This document shows, piece after piece, positions 50,378 to 58,691 of a stretch of 64,000 nt of DNA. A program made the position numbers and the translations under genes. The first letter of the stretch is position 1. Each line of letters starts with the position of its first letter. Source of the DNA: Sorangium cellulosum (lineage in GTDB: Bacteria; Myxococcota_A; Polyangia; Polyangiales; Polyangiaceae); assembly GCF_002950945.1 (NCBI RefSeq), contig NZ_CP012673.1:9252501-9316500 (forward strand), read 5' to 3'. Under the pieces are notes generated by a model, which saw nothing but the letters and a program-made list of their open reading frames with translations, did not search any database and was not told the origin of the DNA.

Positions 50378-50692
50378 ATGAAGATGACCCTCGACAGGCG
50401 CCCTCGCGCCCCGGCGCGCGCAGCGGCCGCCGCGCTCTCCGCGCTCCTCGTGATCGGCGTCGCGCTCGCGGGCTGCAAGAAGGGCGGGGCCGGCGGGCCC
50501 AAGGGCAGGGAGGCTGCGCCGGAGCGCGACCGCGCCTGCGCGGACCCGGCGCGGCCGAAGGCGTATTTCTACCCAGCGCCGAACCGGACGGACTACTGGC
50601 CTGACGACCCCTGGAAAGACGGGTGCGCCATGCTCGTGCCAGATCACCTGTTCTGCTGCCCGACCGGGGGCGCGCCCGGCGCGCCGAGGTGA
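50378..50692 (+). CDS. Small lipoprotein
   Basis: A 104-residue protein from ATG 50378. Arg-rich start, a hydrophobic core (AAAAALSALLVIGVALAGC) with lipobox ALAGC, a Lys/Gly tether (KKGGAGGPKGREAAPERD), then a compact Cys-containing domain (ACADPARPKAYFYPAPNRTD; DGCAMLVPDHLFCCPTGG). The four Cys suggest two disulfides. No family is recognised. It is divergent from the phosphatase gene and 160 bp upstream of the P450 gene. Confidence 0.7.
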   Translation: MKMTLDRRPRAPARAAAAALSALLVIGVALAGCKKGGAGGPKGREAAPERDRACADPARPKAYFYPAPNRTDYWPDDPWKDGCAMLVPDHLFCCPTGGAPGAPR

Positions 50693-50852
50693 CGAGGGCG
50701 CGCCGGGCGTGCCGAGCGCGCGCCGACGCGCGCCGACGCGCGGCGCTTGACACGTGCGGTGCCCTCCATTTCAATCCAGCGCAGGTGTCGCGCGCCCGCC
50801 TCGCATCGCGGGGGGCGCGCGGCCATTGTGCCCGAGCGGAAGGGCTGAGACC

Positions 50853-52070
50853 ATGTCAGAGCGAAGCGTCGCGTCCTACCTGAGCGATCCGGCATTCTAC
50901 GCCGACCCCTACCCTCTTTATCGCGCGCTGCGCGAGCGCGATCCGGTGATGTTCACCGACCTGCGCGGCGGCGCCTGGCTGTTCACGAGCTACGAGGACG
51001 TCGCCGCCGGCCTGAAGCACGAGCGCCTCTCGAACGCCCGCGCCGGAGGTTTCCTGAAAGCGCTGCCCCCGGACACCCACGCGGAGCTCCAGCCCCTCGC
51101 GGAGACGCTCTCCCGCTGGATGCTCTTCTATGACCCGCCCAATCACACCCGCCTCCGCAAGCTGATGGGCCACACGTTCGCCCAGACCTCGCTCGACACG
51201 CTGCGGCCGCGCGTCGAGTCGGCCGTCCACGAGCTCCTCGACGCCGTGGAGCCCGCGGGGCACATGGATGTCCTCAAGGACTTCGCCTTCCAGCTCCCGC
51301 TGCTCGTCATCGTCGATATGCTCGGCGTCCCGAGGGACAAGCGCGACGAGTTCATCGTCTGGTCCGGCGACATCGGCCAGCTCCTCGGCGGCGCGACGCC
51401 CACGCTGGAGGTCGCGCGGCGCGCCCAGCGCAGCGTCGCGGCGATGACCGAGTACCTCCGCGAGCGCGCGGCGCTCCGGAGGCGAGCGCCGGCCGACGAC
51501 ATCCTCACCCTCCTCCTCCAGGCCGAGGCGGACGGCGACAAGCTCACCGAGGACGAGCTCTACGCCCAGTGCGTGTTGTTCCTCTTCGCCGGCCACGAGA
51601 CGACCCGCAACCTGATCGGCAACGGCCTCTATGCCCTGCTCCGGCACCCGGAGGAGCTCGAGAAGCTGCGGAGGGATCCGTCGCTGATCAAGACCGCGGT
51701 GGAGGAGCTGCTCCGCTACGACAGCCCGGTCCAGATGCTGAGCCGCGTCGTCACCGACGACATCGAGTACAAGGGCCGGCGCATCAAGAAGGGCCAGATG
51801 GCCATGCTGTTCATGGCCGCGGCCAACCGCGATCCCGCCGAATTCCCCGATCCCGATCGCCTCGACGTCGCCCGGAAAGCGAGCCGGCACCTCTCCTTCG
51901 CCTGGGGCCCGCACCTCTGCCTCGGCGCCGGTCTCGCCCGCATGGAGGCGCAGATCGCCTTCTCCGCCCTTCTCCAGCGCATGCCCGACCTCCGCCTGGC
52001 CGACGAGCCCCCTCAGTTCGTCATGAACCTGGTCCTGCGAGGGCTACAGTCGCTCGAGGTCCGGTTCTGA
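50853..52070 (+). CDS. Cytochrome P450
   Basis: A 405-residue soluble class-I-type bacterial P450 from ATG 50853 (GGAAGG upstream). I-helix LFLFAGHETTRN with the acid-alcohol pair, K-helix EELLRYDSPVQ (E-x-x-R), meander region RDPAEFPDPDRLDV, and heme loop FAWGPHLCLGAGLAR with the Cys thiolate. Length and motifs match the CYP107/CYP109-like families of actinobacteria and myxobacteria that hydroxylate fatty acids, terpenes or polyketides. No ferredoxin or biosynthetic gene adjoins, so redox partners must come from elsewhere. The substrate is not predictable. Confidence 0.95.
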   Translation: MSERSVASYLSDPAFYADPYPLYRALRERDPVMFTDLRGGAWLFTSYEDVAAGLKHERLSNARAGGFLKALPPDTHAELQPLAETLSRWMLFYDPPNHTRLRKLMGHTFAQTSLDTLRPRVESAVHELLDAVEPAGHMDVLKDFAFQLPLLVIVDMLGVPRDKRDEFIVWSGDIGQLLGGATPTLEVARRAQRSVAAMTEYLRERAALRRRAPADDILTLLLQAEADGDKLTEDELYAQCVLFLFAGHETTRNLIGNGLYALLRHPEELEKLRRDPSLIKTAVEELLRYDSPVQMLSRVVTDDIEYKGRRIKKGQMAMLFMAAANRDPAEFPDPDRLDVARKASRHLSFAWGPHLCLGAGLARMEAQIAFSALLQRMPDLRLADEPPQFVMNLVLRGLQSLEVRF

Positions 52071-52396
52071 GCTCGCCTGCACACCGGAGCACCGCCGGCG
52101 CCCCGGGACGCAGACCAGGCGGCGAATGCGGCCCCGGTCTCCCGGCCCGCGCACGTCGCCCGTGCACATCCGGTCCCGCGGGTGCCTTTCTGCCACGTGC
52201 GGCGAGCAGCCCATTGCCTTTCTGCCACAGGCGCAGACCGTCGCCTTTGTAAATGCCCTTGCTCGGTCGCGCGCCGGCCGCAGGTACGCGGCGTGCTTTC
52301 TCCTCTCGCTCGATCCGAGGTCATCCACGGAGAGATGCTGTGCTGCGGACGCGCACCTGCGGCCGGAGCCTGCCTTGTTTGGAAAGGGTCGCTCGT
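52071..52396. other. Intergenic region with a 14-bp direct repeat
   Basis: 326 bp upstream of the sugar-dehydrogenase lipoprotein gene. TGCCTTTCTGCCAC occurs at 52183-52196 and again at 52215-52228, 32 bp (three helical turns) apart, which could be a regulator-binding pair. No gene is seen. Confidence 0.4.
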
Positions 52397-53746
52397 ATGC
52401 AACGACGTCTTGCGCCATGGCTCATGCTCCTGCTCGTCCCGTCGTGCGCCGAAGAGGGAGGCGTCAAACCGATCGAGTCTCCGGCCGGCGCGACCGGGAC
52501 CGGCGGCGCGCCGCCGGAGGATCCGGCGGCCGGCGGCGGCGGCCAGGGCGCGGGGGGCAGCGCGGGCGGCAACAGCGGCGCAGGGGGCTACAGCCCGGAT
52601 GACGACAGCACGTTCCGGCCGGAGCAGCAGCCGTTCTCCGAGGACCTGCTCGAGCGCCTCGTGACGAAGCCGGGGTTCACCGTCAACGTGTTCGCAGAGG
52701 AGGCGGGCAACGCCCGCATGATGGAGGTCGCCGCCGACGGCGGTGTCTACGTCACGCGGCCGATGCCCGGCGACGTGCTGCTCTTGCGCGACACCGACGG
52801 CGACGGCCAGGCAGACGACGGGATCAAGGCCTTTGAAGGGGGCCCGGGCTTCGAGAACCTCCACGGCATCGCCCTCAGCGAGGACGGCGAGACCATGTAC
52901 CTCGCCACGCCGACGAGCCTCTACGCCGCGGCCGTCAACGCGGACGGCAGCCTCGGCGAGCCGACCGCCCTCCTCACCGATCTGCCCGACGGCGGCCAGC
53001 ACCCCAAGCGCACGATGCGCCTCGTCCCCGGCGCCGGATCCCTCCTGTTCTCCGCGGGCAGCAGCTGCAACGCCTGCGCGGAGACGAACCCCGAGCACGC
53101 CGCGATGATGCTCATCGACCCGTCGAAGGGCCAGCAAACGCAGGAAGATCGCGCCCTGTTCGCCACGGGGCTCCGCAACACCCTCGGCTTCGACTGGTAT
53201 CCAGGCACCGAGGAGCTCTGGGGCATGGATCACGGCAGCGATCACCGCGGCGGCGTGGTGCCCCCCGAGGAGCTCAACCTGCTCGTCTCCGGCAAGGACT
53301 ACGGGTGGCCTTACGTCTACTCGAGCGGCCCCGGCGAGGCCGCGCCGGACCCGATCATTGACGACCCGCCCGGGTCGACGAAGCAAGCCCACGCCGCCAG
53401 CGCCGAGCCCGCGGTGCTCGTCTACGACGCGCACAGCGCGCCCATCGATTTCCGCTTCTATACGGGCGACCAGTTCCCGGCCGAGTACAAGAACGACGCG
53501 TTCGTCGCCATGCGCGGCTCGTGGAACCGCTACCCGCCCGTGGGCTACAAGGTGGTGCGCGTCCTCTTCGACAAGGAGACGCGCAAGCCGACCGGCTTCG
53601 AGGATTTCGTCACGGGGTGGCTGCTCGACGACGGCCACGCGCACTTCGGCCGGCTCGCCGGCCTCGCCCAGCTGCCGGACGGGTCGTTGCTCGTCAGCGA
53701 CGACACCAACGGGGTCATCTACCGCGTCGCCTACACCGGCGACTGA
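52397..53746 (+). CDS. PQQ-type sugar (sorbosone/aldose) dehydrogenase-like lipoprotein
   Basis: A 449-residue protein; ATG 52397 follows GGAAAGG. Lipobox LVPSC, then a Gly/Ala linker of about 45 residues. The mature domain is a six-blade propeller of the glucose/sorbosone dehydrogenase (GSDH) family: GFTVNVFAEEAGNARMMEVA, LLRDTDGDGQADDGI, HGIALSEDG, FATGLRNTLGFDWYPGTEEL, WGMDHGSDHRGGVVPPEELN and GSLLVSDDTNGVIYRV. His of LHGIAL and the GLRN-GF and MDHGSD segments correspond to the PQQ/calcium side of family members. It would oxidise sugars outside the cytoplasm. Some relatives lack PQQ chemistry, so activity is not certain. Confidence 0.88.
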   Translation: MQRRLAPWLMLLLVPSCAEEGGVKPIESPAGATGTGGAPPEDPAAGGGGQGAGGSAGGNSGAGGYSPDDDSTFRPEQQPFSEDLLERLVTKPGFTVNVFAEEAGNARMMEVAADGGVYVTRPMPGDVLLLRDTDGDGQADDGIKAFEGGPGFENLHGIALSEDGETMYLATPTSLYAAAVNADGSLGEPTALLTDLPDGGQHPKRTMRLVPGAGSLLFSAGSSCNACAETNPEHAAMMLIDPSKGQQTQEDRALFATGLRNTLGFDWYPGTEELWGMDHGSDHRGGVVPPEELNLLVSGKDYGWPYVYSSGPGEAAPDPIIDDPPGSTKQAHAASAEPAVLVYDAHSAPIDFRFYTGDQFPAEYKNDAFVAMRGSWNRYPPVGYKVVRVLFDKETRKPTGFEDFVTGWLLDDGHAHFGRLAGLAQLPDGSLLVSDDTNGVIYRVAYTGD

Positions 53747-53865
53747 GCCGCGGGGCGCGCGGGCGCACGGACGATCACGCAAGCACAAGCAGGAAAGGCG
53801 CGGGCGAGGCGCACGCGCGACAGGTAAGCTCCGCGCTCACGCCGCAGCAAGGAGCTCGATCGATC

Positions 53866-55476
53866 ATGCCGCGTCCGCTCTCGTCATCGCTCACAGGAAT
53901 GCTGCTTTGCGCAGCTCTCCTCACCCCCTCGTGCTCGTCGTCCGCTCCCCCCTCCGGCTCGGGCGGCCTGGGCGGCGCCGGCGGCTCGGGCGAGGGCGGA
54001 GGGGGCGGCGCCGGCGGCGCTGGCGGGGCGGGCGGCCGCGATCCGGGACCAGGGGACGGGGAATCCGAGCTGCTGCTCGGGCAGGACGCGGAGAACGCGC
54101 CGCTCCGCGCGGTGGGGCGGCTGCTCGGCGGGCTGGGCTCCGGCGCTTGCACGGCCTTTCTCATCGACCCTGCGGGGCGCCCCGACGCGCCGGCGCACGT
54201 GCTGACGAACGGCCATTGCACCCACGACTGGGCCGTGCCCGAGTCGGCCAACGCGGTGCACGTCGACACCGAGGCGACGCCGGAGCTGCGCATGATCTTC
54301 AACTACTTCCACGACACGGTGGACGCGCAGATCGAGGTCCCGGCGAAGGTCGTCCGTTACGCGACCATGAAGGGGACCGACCTCGCGGTGGTCGAGCTCG
54401 ACGCCACGATCGGCGCCCTCGCGGATCGCGGGGTCGCCGCGCTCGCCCTCGCGCCCTCGGCGCCGCCTCCCGGCGGGAGCGTGTCCGTGGTGGGCGCGCC
54501 GCAGCTCGAGGTGGAGTTCCTGAGGCGCGCCCGCTGCAGCGACGAGGGCACGTTCGACGTCGTCGAGCGCGGCTGGCACTGGTTCGGGGTGCACCGGAAC
54601 CGCTGCGCCGACATCGCGAACGGCAGCTCGGGCTCGCCGGTGCTCGACGAGGCGCAGCGCGTCCATGCGATCGTCAACACCACGACCCAGGGCAGCCCGC
54701 CCGACGGCGACTGCTTCCTCGGCAGGCCGTGTGAGGTCGGCGCGCCGCCGGGCGCCTCGGTCGAGGGCGCGAGCTACGCCGTCAGCGTGACCGGCCTTGG
54801 CGCCTGCTTCGACGAGGGCGGGCGCTTCGCCCTGGACCGCGGGGGCTGCCCGCTCGACGCGGGCCGCGCGCTCGACGTGCTCACCTACCCCCCGCCCCGC
54901 ACGCGCCCGAGCGACCCGGCGACCGGCGCGTCGAACACCTGGGAGGTGACGCTGGGCGAGCGGGACGCGCTCGTGTTCTTCCGCTACAAGCTGGGCGTCG
55001 GCGGCAGCGTCGATTGCCGCCGGGACGAGGGCTACTCGGCGCCGATCAAGCTCGAGTCGCAGGCGCTCTCGATCTTGCCGCTGCCCGAGCTCGAGGGGGT
55101 CCAGCAGCTCTGCGTGATCGCCGGCCCGACGGCGGTGCACGACGAGGCGTGGCAGCCGCTCGCCTTCCCCACGGTCGTGCTCACCACCATCGACACGACG
55201 CCGCCGACGCGCCGTCCCGAGCTCTCGATCGTGGGCGACGCGACCGAAGGCCTGCGCGTCGAGCCGCTCTTCTCGCTGCCGGAGCTCGCGGACTTCGAGT
55301 ACCAGGTCGGCCCGCCGGAGACGACGGACTGCGATGATCCCGCGGCCGAGTGGCTCCGTTACCGGCGCATTGCCATCGTCATCGATGCCCGCTCGCTGCC
55401 GGCCCGCTTCTGCGTGCGCCCCACCGACTGGGCGGGCAACGTCGGCGAGCCGTTCGACTACCTCCTGCCCCCCTGA
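53866..55476 (+). CDS. Trypsin-like serine protease lipoprotein
   Basis: A 536-residue protein; AAGGAG precedes ATG 53866. Lipobox LLTPSC and a Gly-rich tether (GGAGGSGEGGGGGAGGAGG). The S1 protease domain carries the triad His (HVLTNGHCTHDW), Asp (GTDLAVVELDATIG) and Ser (CADIANGSSGSPVLDE). This combination is typical of bacterial glutamyl-endopeptidase-like S1 members. A C-terminal region of about 200 residues with beta-sandwich character (WEVTLGERDALVFFRYKLGV; IDTTPPTRRPELSIVGDATE) follows. It lies 119 bp after the sugar-dehydrogenase gene, possibly in one unit. Likely surface-attached for digestion or protein processing. Confidence 0.9.
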   Translation: MPRPLSSSLTGMLLCAALLTPSCSSSAPPSGSGGLGGAGGSGEGGGGGAGGAGGAGGRDPGPGDGESELLLGQDAENAPLRAVGRLLGGLGSGACTAFLIDPAGRPDAPAHVLTNGHCTHDWAVPESANAVHVDTEATPELRMIFNYFHDTVDAQIEVPAKVVRYATMKGTDLAVVELDATIGALADRGVAALALAPSAPPPGGSVSVVGAPQLEVEFLRRARCSDEGTFDVVERGWHWFGVHRNRCADIANGSSGSPVLDEAQRVHAIVNTTTQGSPPDGDCFLGRPCEVGAPPGASVEGASYAVSVTGLGACFDEGGRFALDRGGCPLDAGRALDVLTYPPPRTRPSDPATGASNTWEVTLGERDALVFFRYKLGVGGSVDCRRDEGYSAPIKLESQALSILPLPELEGVQQLCVIAGPTAVHDEAWQPLAFPTVVLTTIDTTPPTRRPELSIVGDATEGLRVEPLFSLPELADFEYQVGPPETTDCDDPAAEWLRYRRIAIVIDARSLPARFCVRPTDWAGNVGEPFDYLLPP

Positions 55477-55490
55477 GGCGGCGGCGCGGC

Positions 55491-56039
55491 TCAGGCCCTC
55501 CGGAGCTCGAATCCGAGGGCCGGGATCCCCTGGATCGAGGCCGGCCCCGTCCGGTGGAACCCGAGCTTCTCGAGCACCCGGATCGACGCCGGGTTCTCGG
55601 GCATCACCGTCGCGATGAGGCGTGAGAGCCCGAGATCCTCGAACGCATAACGGATGCACGCCCTCGACGACTCGGTGGCGTACCCGGCCCCCCAGTGCTT
55701 CCGGAAGAAGCGGTATCCGAGGTCCGCGACCTCGGCCTCCTCCCACCACCTCAGCCCGCACCAGCCGAGCTTCTCCCCTGTCCTCCGGTCGAGGACGAGG
55801 AATCGCCCCATCCGCCGGGTCGCGAACTGCTTCGCCAGCCGCTCGACGACCGCGCGCGCCTCCGCTTCGTCGGCGAAGGCCGCGTCGCCGGTGTAGCGGA
55901 CCACTTCCGGGTCCGAGCTCAGCTCCATCATGTACGGCACGTCGGAGAGCCGATGAGGGCGGAGGTGCAGTCGCTCCGTCGAGAGGAGGGCATTTCCGGC
56001 GTCGGTCTCATCGATGATCTCAGGCTCAGGCCAGGTCAT
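55491..56039 (-). CDS. GNAT acetyltransferase (RimJ/RimL-like)
   Basis: A 182-residue protein from ATG 56039 with GGAGG just upstream. TERLHLRPHRLSDVPYMMEL is the opening of RimJ/RimL-type GNATs. GRFLVLDRRTGEKLGWCGLR is strand four. DLGYRFFRKHWGAGYATESS, then RACIRYAF, holds the acetyl-CoA loop (R/K-x-x-W-G-x-G-x-A), and PENPASIRVLEKLGFHR is the closing motif. It may acetylate a protein N terminus or an amine metabolite or drug. It is convergent with the protease gene (14 bp apart). A strong hairpin lies in its leader. Confidence 0.92.
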   Translation of the reverse strand: MTWPEPEIIDETDAGNALLSTERLHLRPHRLSDVPYMMELSSDPEVVRYTGDAAFADEAEARAVVERLAKQFATRRMGRFLVLDRRTGEKLGWCGLRWWEEAEVADLGYRFFRKHWGAGYATESSRACIRYAFEDLGLSRLIATVMPENPASIRVLEKLGFHRTGPASIQGIPALGFELRRA

Positions 56040-56052
56040 GCCTCCATGGTAG

Positions 56053-56112
56053 CGGGCCCGCCGCGCCGGCGCACGGCCCCCGCTCGGAGCCCGCCCAGGC
56101 GCGGCGGGCCCG
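56053..56112. other. 15-bp perfect inverted repeat in the leader of the GNAT gene
   Basis: CGGGCCCGCCGCGCC at 56053-56067 is exactly complementary to GGCGCGGCGGGCCCG at 56098-56112, with a 30-nt loop. It begins only 14 bases before the GNAT start codon, so as RNA it would place a very stable stem next to the ribosome site. It could be an attenuator or translation block, or simply a G+C-rich recombination scar. Confidence 0.5.
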
Positions 56113-56798
56113 ATCCTGAAACGCGGGGAAGAGCTCGCCGAACCGGACAGCGCACCGCGCGGCCCCGCGCCCGGGTCGAGCGCCCGGATGTCGTGGGTCT
56201 CTCGGTCCTGCCGTGGTGCGGCCGGCATCCTCTCTTTTCCCGAGCGTCTTTTCCCGCGCGCCCAGGTGGCCTCTCCGGCCCTGGCGCGGCGTCCTGACAT
56301 GGGTGGTTCGTCCTCGGCGCCTTCTGCGCATTCTCGCGCTCCACCCGTTTGTCGGGCGAGGGATCGGTCGTGTCGTGACATCGCGCCTCGCGCGGCGCCC
56401 CGTGCTCCCCGCCTGGCGCGTTTTCCAGCGGTGATCTCGGATCGGCGGCGGGCCGGGTCGCCCCACATACGGCCGTCAACCCCTCCAGAGGGGCTTGGTG
56501 CGCCGCCCCCATCAACTTAGGTTTGCTCCAGACACAGCGCATCGGCGACCTGAGCCTCCTGGCGCTGGCGACATCCGGCGGCGCGCGGAGGCCTCGTCGA
56601 CGCGTCGACCTGGCTTCTCGTATCCGTATTGGTGGGACTCTCGTCGAGCAAGGCGGGGCTGGGTCCAGGGGGGGGAGATCCGCCCTGAAGACGCCCTTCG
56701 CCCGGCTCACACTCTTCCTGAGCTCCACCTCTTCCGAGCACGGCTGACTGCGGGATCGAGCGCCTCGGCGCTCGGGATCGATAGAAAGGTGGAGTCAC
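56113..56798. other. Long intergenic region upstream of the collagen-like gene
   Basis: About 690 bp without a supportable gene. It must contain the promoters of both divergent neighbours. ATG 56799 of the collagen-like gene is preceded by GAAAGGTGGAGTCAC. Confidence 0.45.
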
Positions 56799-58586
56799 AT
56801 GCGAAGGTATCGAACGAGCGCGGTTTCTGCTGGAGTCCTTGCCGGGTTCACGGGCGTGATGGCCATCGCAGGCGCAAGCTGGGCCGACAGCCAGCATCAG
56901 CAGTTCTCGCAGGTGGGAATTCAGGGTCCCGTGGGGCAGCAGGGGCTCAAGGGCGATCGCGGTCCCCAGGGGCCTGCGGGGCCCAAGGGCGAGCGCGGTC
57001 CGCAGGGCCCGGCGGGGCCCAAGGGCGAGCAGGGCGAGCGCGGTCCGCAGGGCCTGGCGGGGCTCATCGGCCAGCAGGGCTACAAGGGCAACGACGGCGT
57101 CAAGGGTGAGAAGGGCGAGCGCGGCCCCCAGGGTCCCGCCGGCCCCCGAGGTCCCGCCGGCCCCCAGGGGCCCAAGGGCGAGAAGGGCGAGCCCGGAGCC
57201 CAGGGTCCGCAGGGCATCAAGGGCCACGACGGCGCCATGGGCCTCCAGGGCCTGCAGGGCATCCAGGGCCTCAAGGGCCACGACGGCGTCAAGGGCGAGC
57301 GCGGCCCCCAGGGTCCCGCCGGCCCCCGAGGTCCCGCCGGCCCCCAGGGGCCCAAGGGCGAGCCCGGAGCCCAGGGTCCGCAGGGCATCAAGGGCCACGA
57401 CGGCGCCATGGGCCTCCAGGGCCTCAAGGGCCATGACGGCGTCAAGGGCGACCGTGGTCCCCAGGGTCCCGCCGGACCCCAGGGGCCCAAGGGCGAGCGT
57501 GGTCCCCAGGGCCCCGCGGGCCCCAAGGGCGAGAAGGGTGACCCCGGACCCCAGGGCCTGCCGGGCGCCAAGGGCCACGACGGCGCCAAGGGCCCCATGG
57601 GCCCCATGGGCCTCCAGGGCCTCAAGGGCCAAGACGGCCTCAAGGGCCAAGACGGCCTCAAGGGCGAGAAGGGCGAGCGCGGTCCCCAGGGTCCCGCCGG
57701 CCCCCGAGGTCCCGCCGGCCCCCAGGGCCCCAAGGGCGAGAAGGGCGAGCCCGGAACCCAGGGTCCGCAGGGCCTCATCGGCAAGCAGGGCCTCCAGGGC
57801 CAAGACGGCCTCAAGGGCGAGAAGGGCGAGCGCGGTCCTCAGGGTCCCGCCGGCCCCCAGGGCCTCAAGGGCGAGAAGGGCGAGCGCGGTCCTCAGGGTC
57901 CCGTCGGCCCCCAGGGCCTCAAGGGCGAGAAGGGCGAGCGCGGTCCTCAGGGTCCCGCCGGCCCCCAGGGCCTCAAGGGCGAGAAGGGCGAGCGCGGAGC
58001 CCAGGGTCCCGCCGGCCCCCAGGGCCTCAAGGGCGAGAAGGGCGAGCGCGGAGCCCAGGGTCCCGCCGGCCCCCAGGGCCTCAAGGGCGAGCGCGGTCCT
58101 CAGGGTCCCGTCGGCCCCCAGGGCCCCAAGGGCGAGAAGGGCGAGCCCGGAACGCCGGGTCCGCAGGGCATCAAGGGCCAAGACGGCCTCAAGGGCCAGG
58201 ACGGCCTCAAGGGCGAGCGCGGCCTCCAGGGCTCGGCGGGTCCCAGGGGCGCTCAGGGCGAACGCGGTCCGCAGGGGCCGGCTGGCCCGCCCGGGGTCAC
58301 CAAGATCCGCATCGTCTCCGTGACCCGCGAGGCGGATCTCAAGAGCACGTTCGTCAACGCCAGGGCGGTCTGCAAGGCTGGCGAGATCGTGATCAGCGGC
58401 GGCTTCTCGGTCTCCGGCGGTGCGCAGTCGGTCACCAGGGTGGTTGAGAACTCGCCGCTCGAGTCCCTCGAGGAGGGCCGCGCGGGCTGGACCGCCACGG
58501 CCATGTTCGACCACGGCTACGGCAAGAAGGGCCAGACCCTCGCGCTGACCACGTTCGCCGTCTGCGCCGAGGTCCCCGGGCACTGA
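56799..58586 (+). CDS. Exported collagen-like (Gly-X-Y)n repeat protein
   Basis: A 595-residue protein. Residues 1-37 form a signal peptide (SAGVLAGFTGVMAIAGASWA). From about 47 to 508 runs an almost uninterrupted Gly-X-Y repeat of some 150 triplets, mainly GPQ, GPA, GPK, GEK, GER, GLK, GHD and GQD. KGE/KGD/KGH triplets can lock a triple helix by salt bridges without hydroxyproline. The C-terminal globular head of about 90 residues (TKIRIVSVTREADLKSTFVN, ARAVCKAGEIVISGGFSVSG, AGWTATAMFDHGYGKKGQTL, ending FAVCAEVPGH) has a Cys pair and may trimerise. A triple-helical rod of about 130 nm at the cell surface or in matrix is expected. A matching long antiparallel frame is a by-product of the repeat. 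Confidence 0.95.
   Translation: MRRYRTSAVSAGVLAGFTGVMAIAGASWADSQHQQFSQVGIQGPVGQQGLKGDRGPQGPAGPKGERGPQGPAGPKGEQGERGPQGLAGLIGQQGYKGNDGVKGEKGERGPQGPAGPRGPAGPQGPKGEKGEPGAQGPQGIKGHDGAMGLQGLQGIQGLKGHDGVKGERGPQGPAGPRGPAGPQGPKGEPGAQGPQGIKGHDGAMGLQGLKGHDGVKGDRGPQGPAGPQGPKGERGPQGPAGPKGEKGDPGPQGLPGAKGHDGAKGPMGPMGLQGLKGQDGLKGQDGLKGEKGERGPQGPAGPRGPAGPQGPKGEKGEPGTQGPQGLIGKQGLQGQDGLKGEKGERGPQGPAGPQGLKGEKGERGPQGPVGPQGLKGEKGERGPQGPAGPQGLKGEKGERGAQGPAGPQGLKGEKGERGAQGPAGPQGLKGERGPQGPVGPQGPKGEKGEPGTPGPQGIKGQDGLKGQDGLKGERGLQGSAGPRGAQGERGPQGPAGPPGVTKIRIVSVTREADLKSTFVNARAVCKAGEIVISGGFSVSGGAQSVTRVVENSPLESLEEGRAGWTATAMFDHGYGKKGQTLALTTFAVCAEVPGH
57807..58076 (+). repeat. Five tandem copies of a 54-bp collagen unit
   Basis: Five consecutive copies of a unit coding GLKGEKGERGPQGPAGPQ, with substitutions A to V (copy 2) and P to A (copies 4 and 5). 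A sixth, shortened copy follows. At DNA level the units are almost identical, including synonymous positions, so they amplified recently and could vary in number between strains. A second, older duplication covers 57085-57285 and 57286-57450. Confidence 0.9.
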
Positions 58587-58638
58587 GCCCCGACGCGCGG
58601 AAGGGCATTACGCACCCGGCGTGAGCCCGCCCTGCGAC

Positions 58639-58691
58639 CTCTGTCCCCTCTCTCCCCACCCCGCCTCGACCCGGGGACAGGGGGGACAGAG
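58639..58691 (+). terminator. Inverted repeat downstream of the collagen-like gene
   Basis: CTCTGTCCCC (58639-58648) pairs with GGGGACAGAG (58682-58691), with an inner repeat of GGGGACAG at 58673-58680. It sits 52 bp after the stop. The loop is long (33 nt) and there is no T run, so it is a probable but not canonical terminator. Confidence 0.45.

Noticed and set aside
57000..58080. Tandem repeats as a CRISPR array
   Set aside because: Repeats are coding, in frame, without unique spacers; they encode collagen triplets.
56517..58583. 688-codon minus-strand frame opposite the collagen gene, reading as Leu/Ala/Gly repeats
   Set aside because: Exact by-product of the Gly-X-Y repeat in G+C-rich DNA; no leader, no ribosome site.
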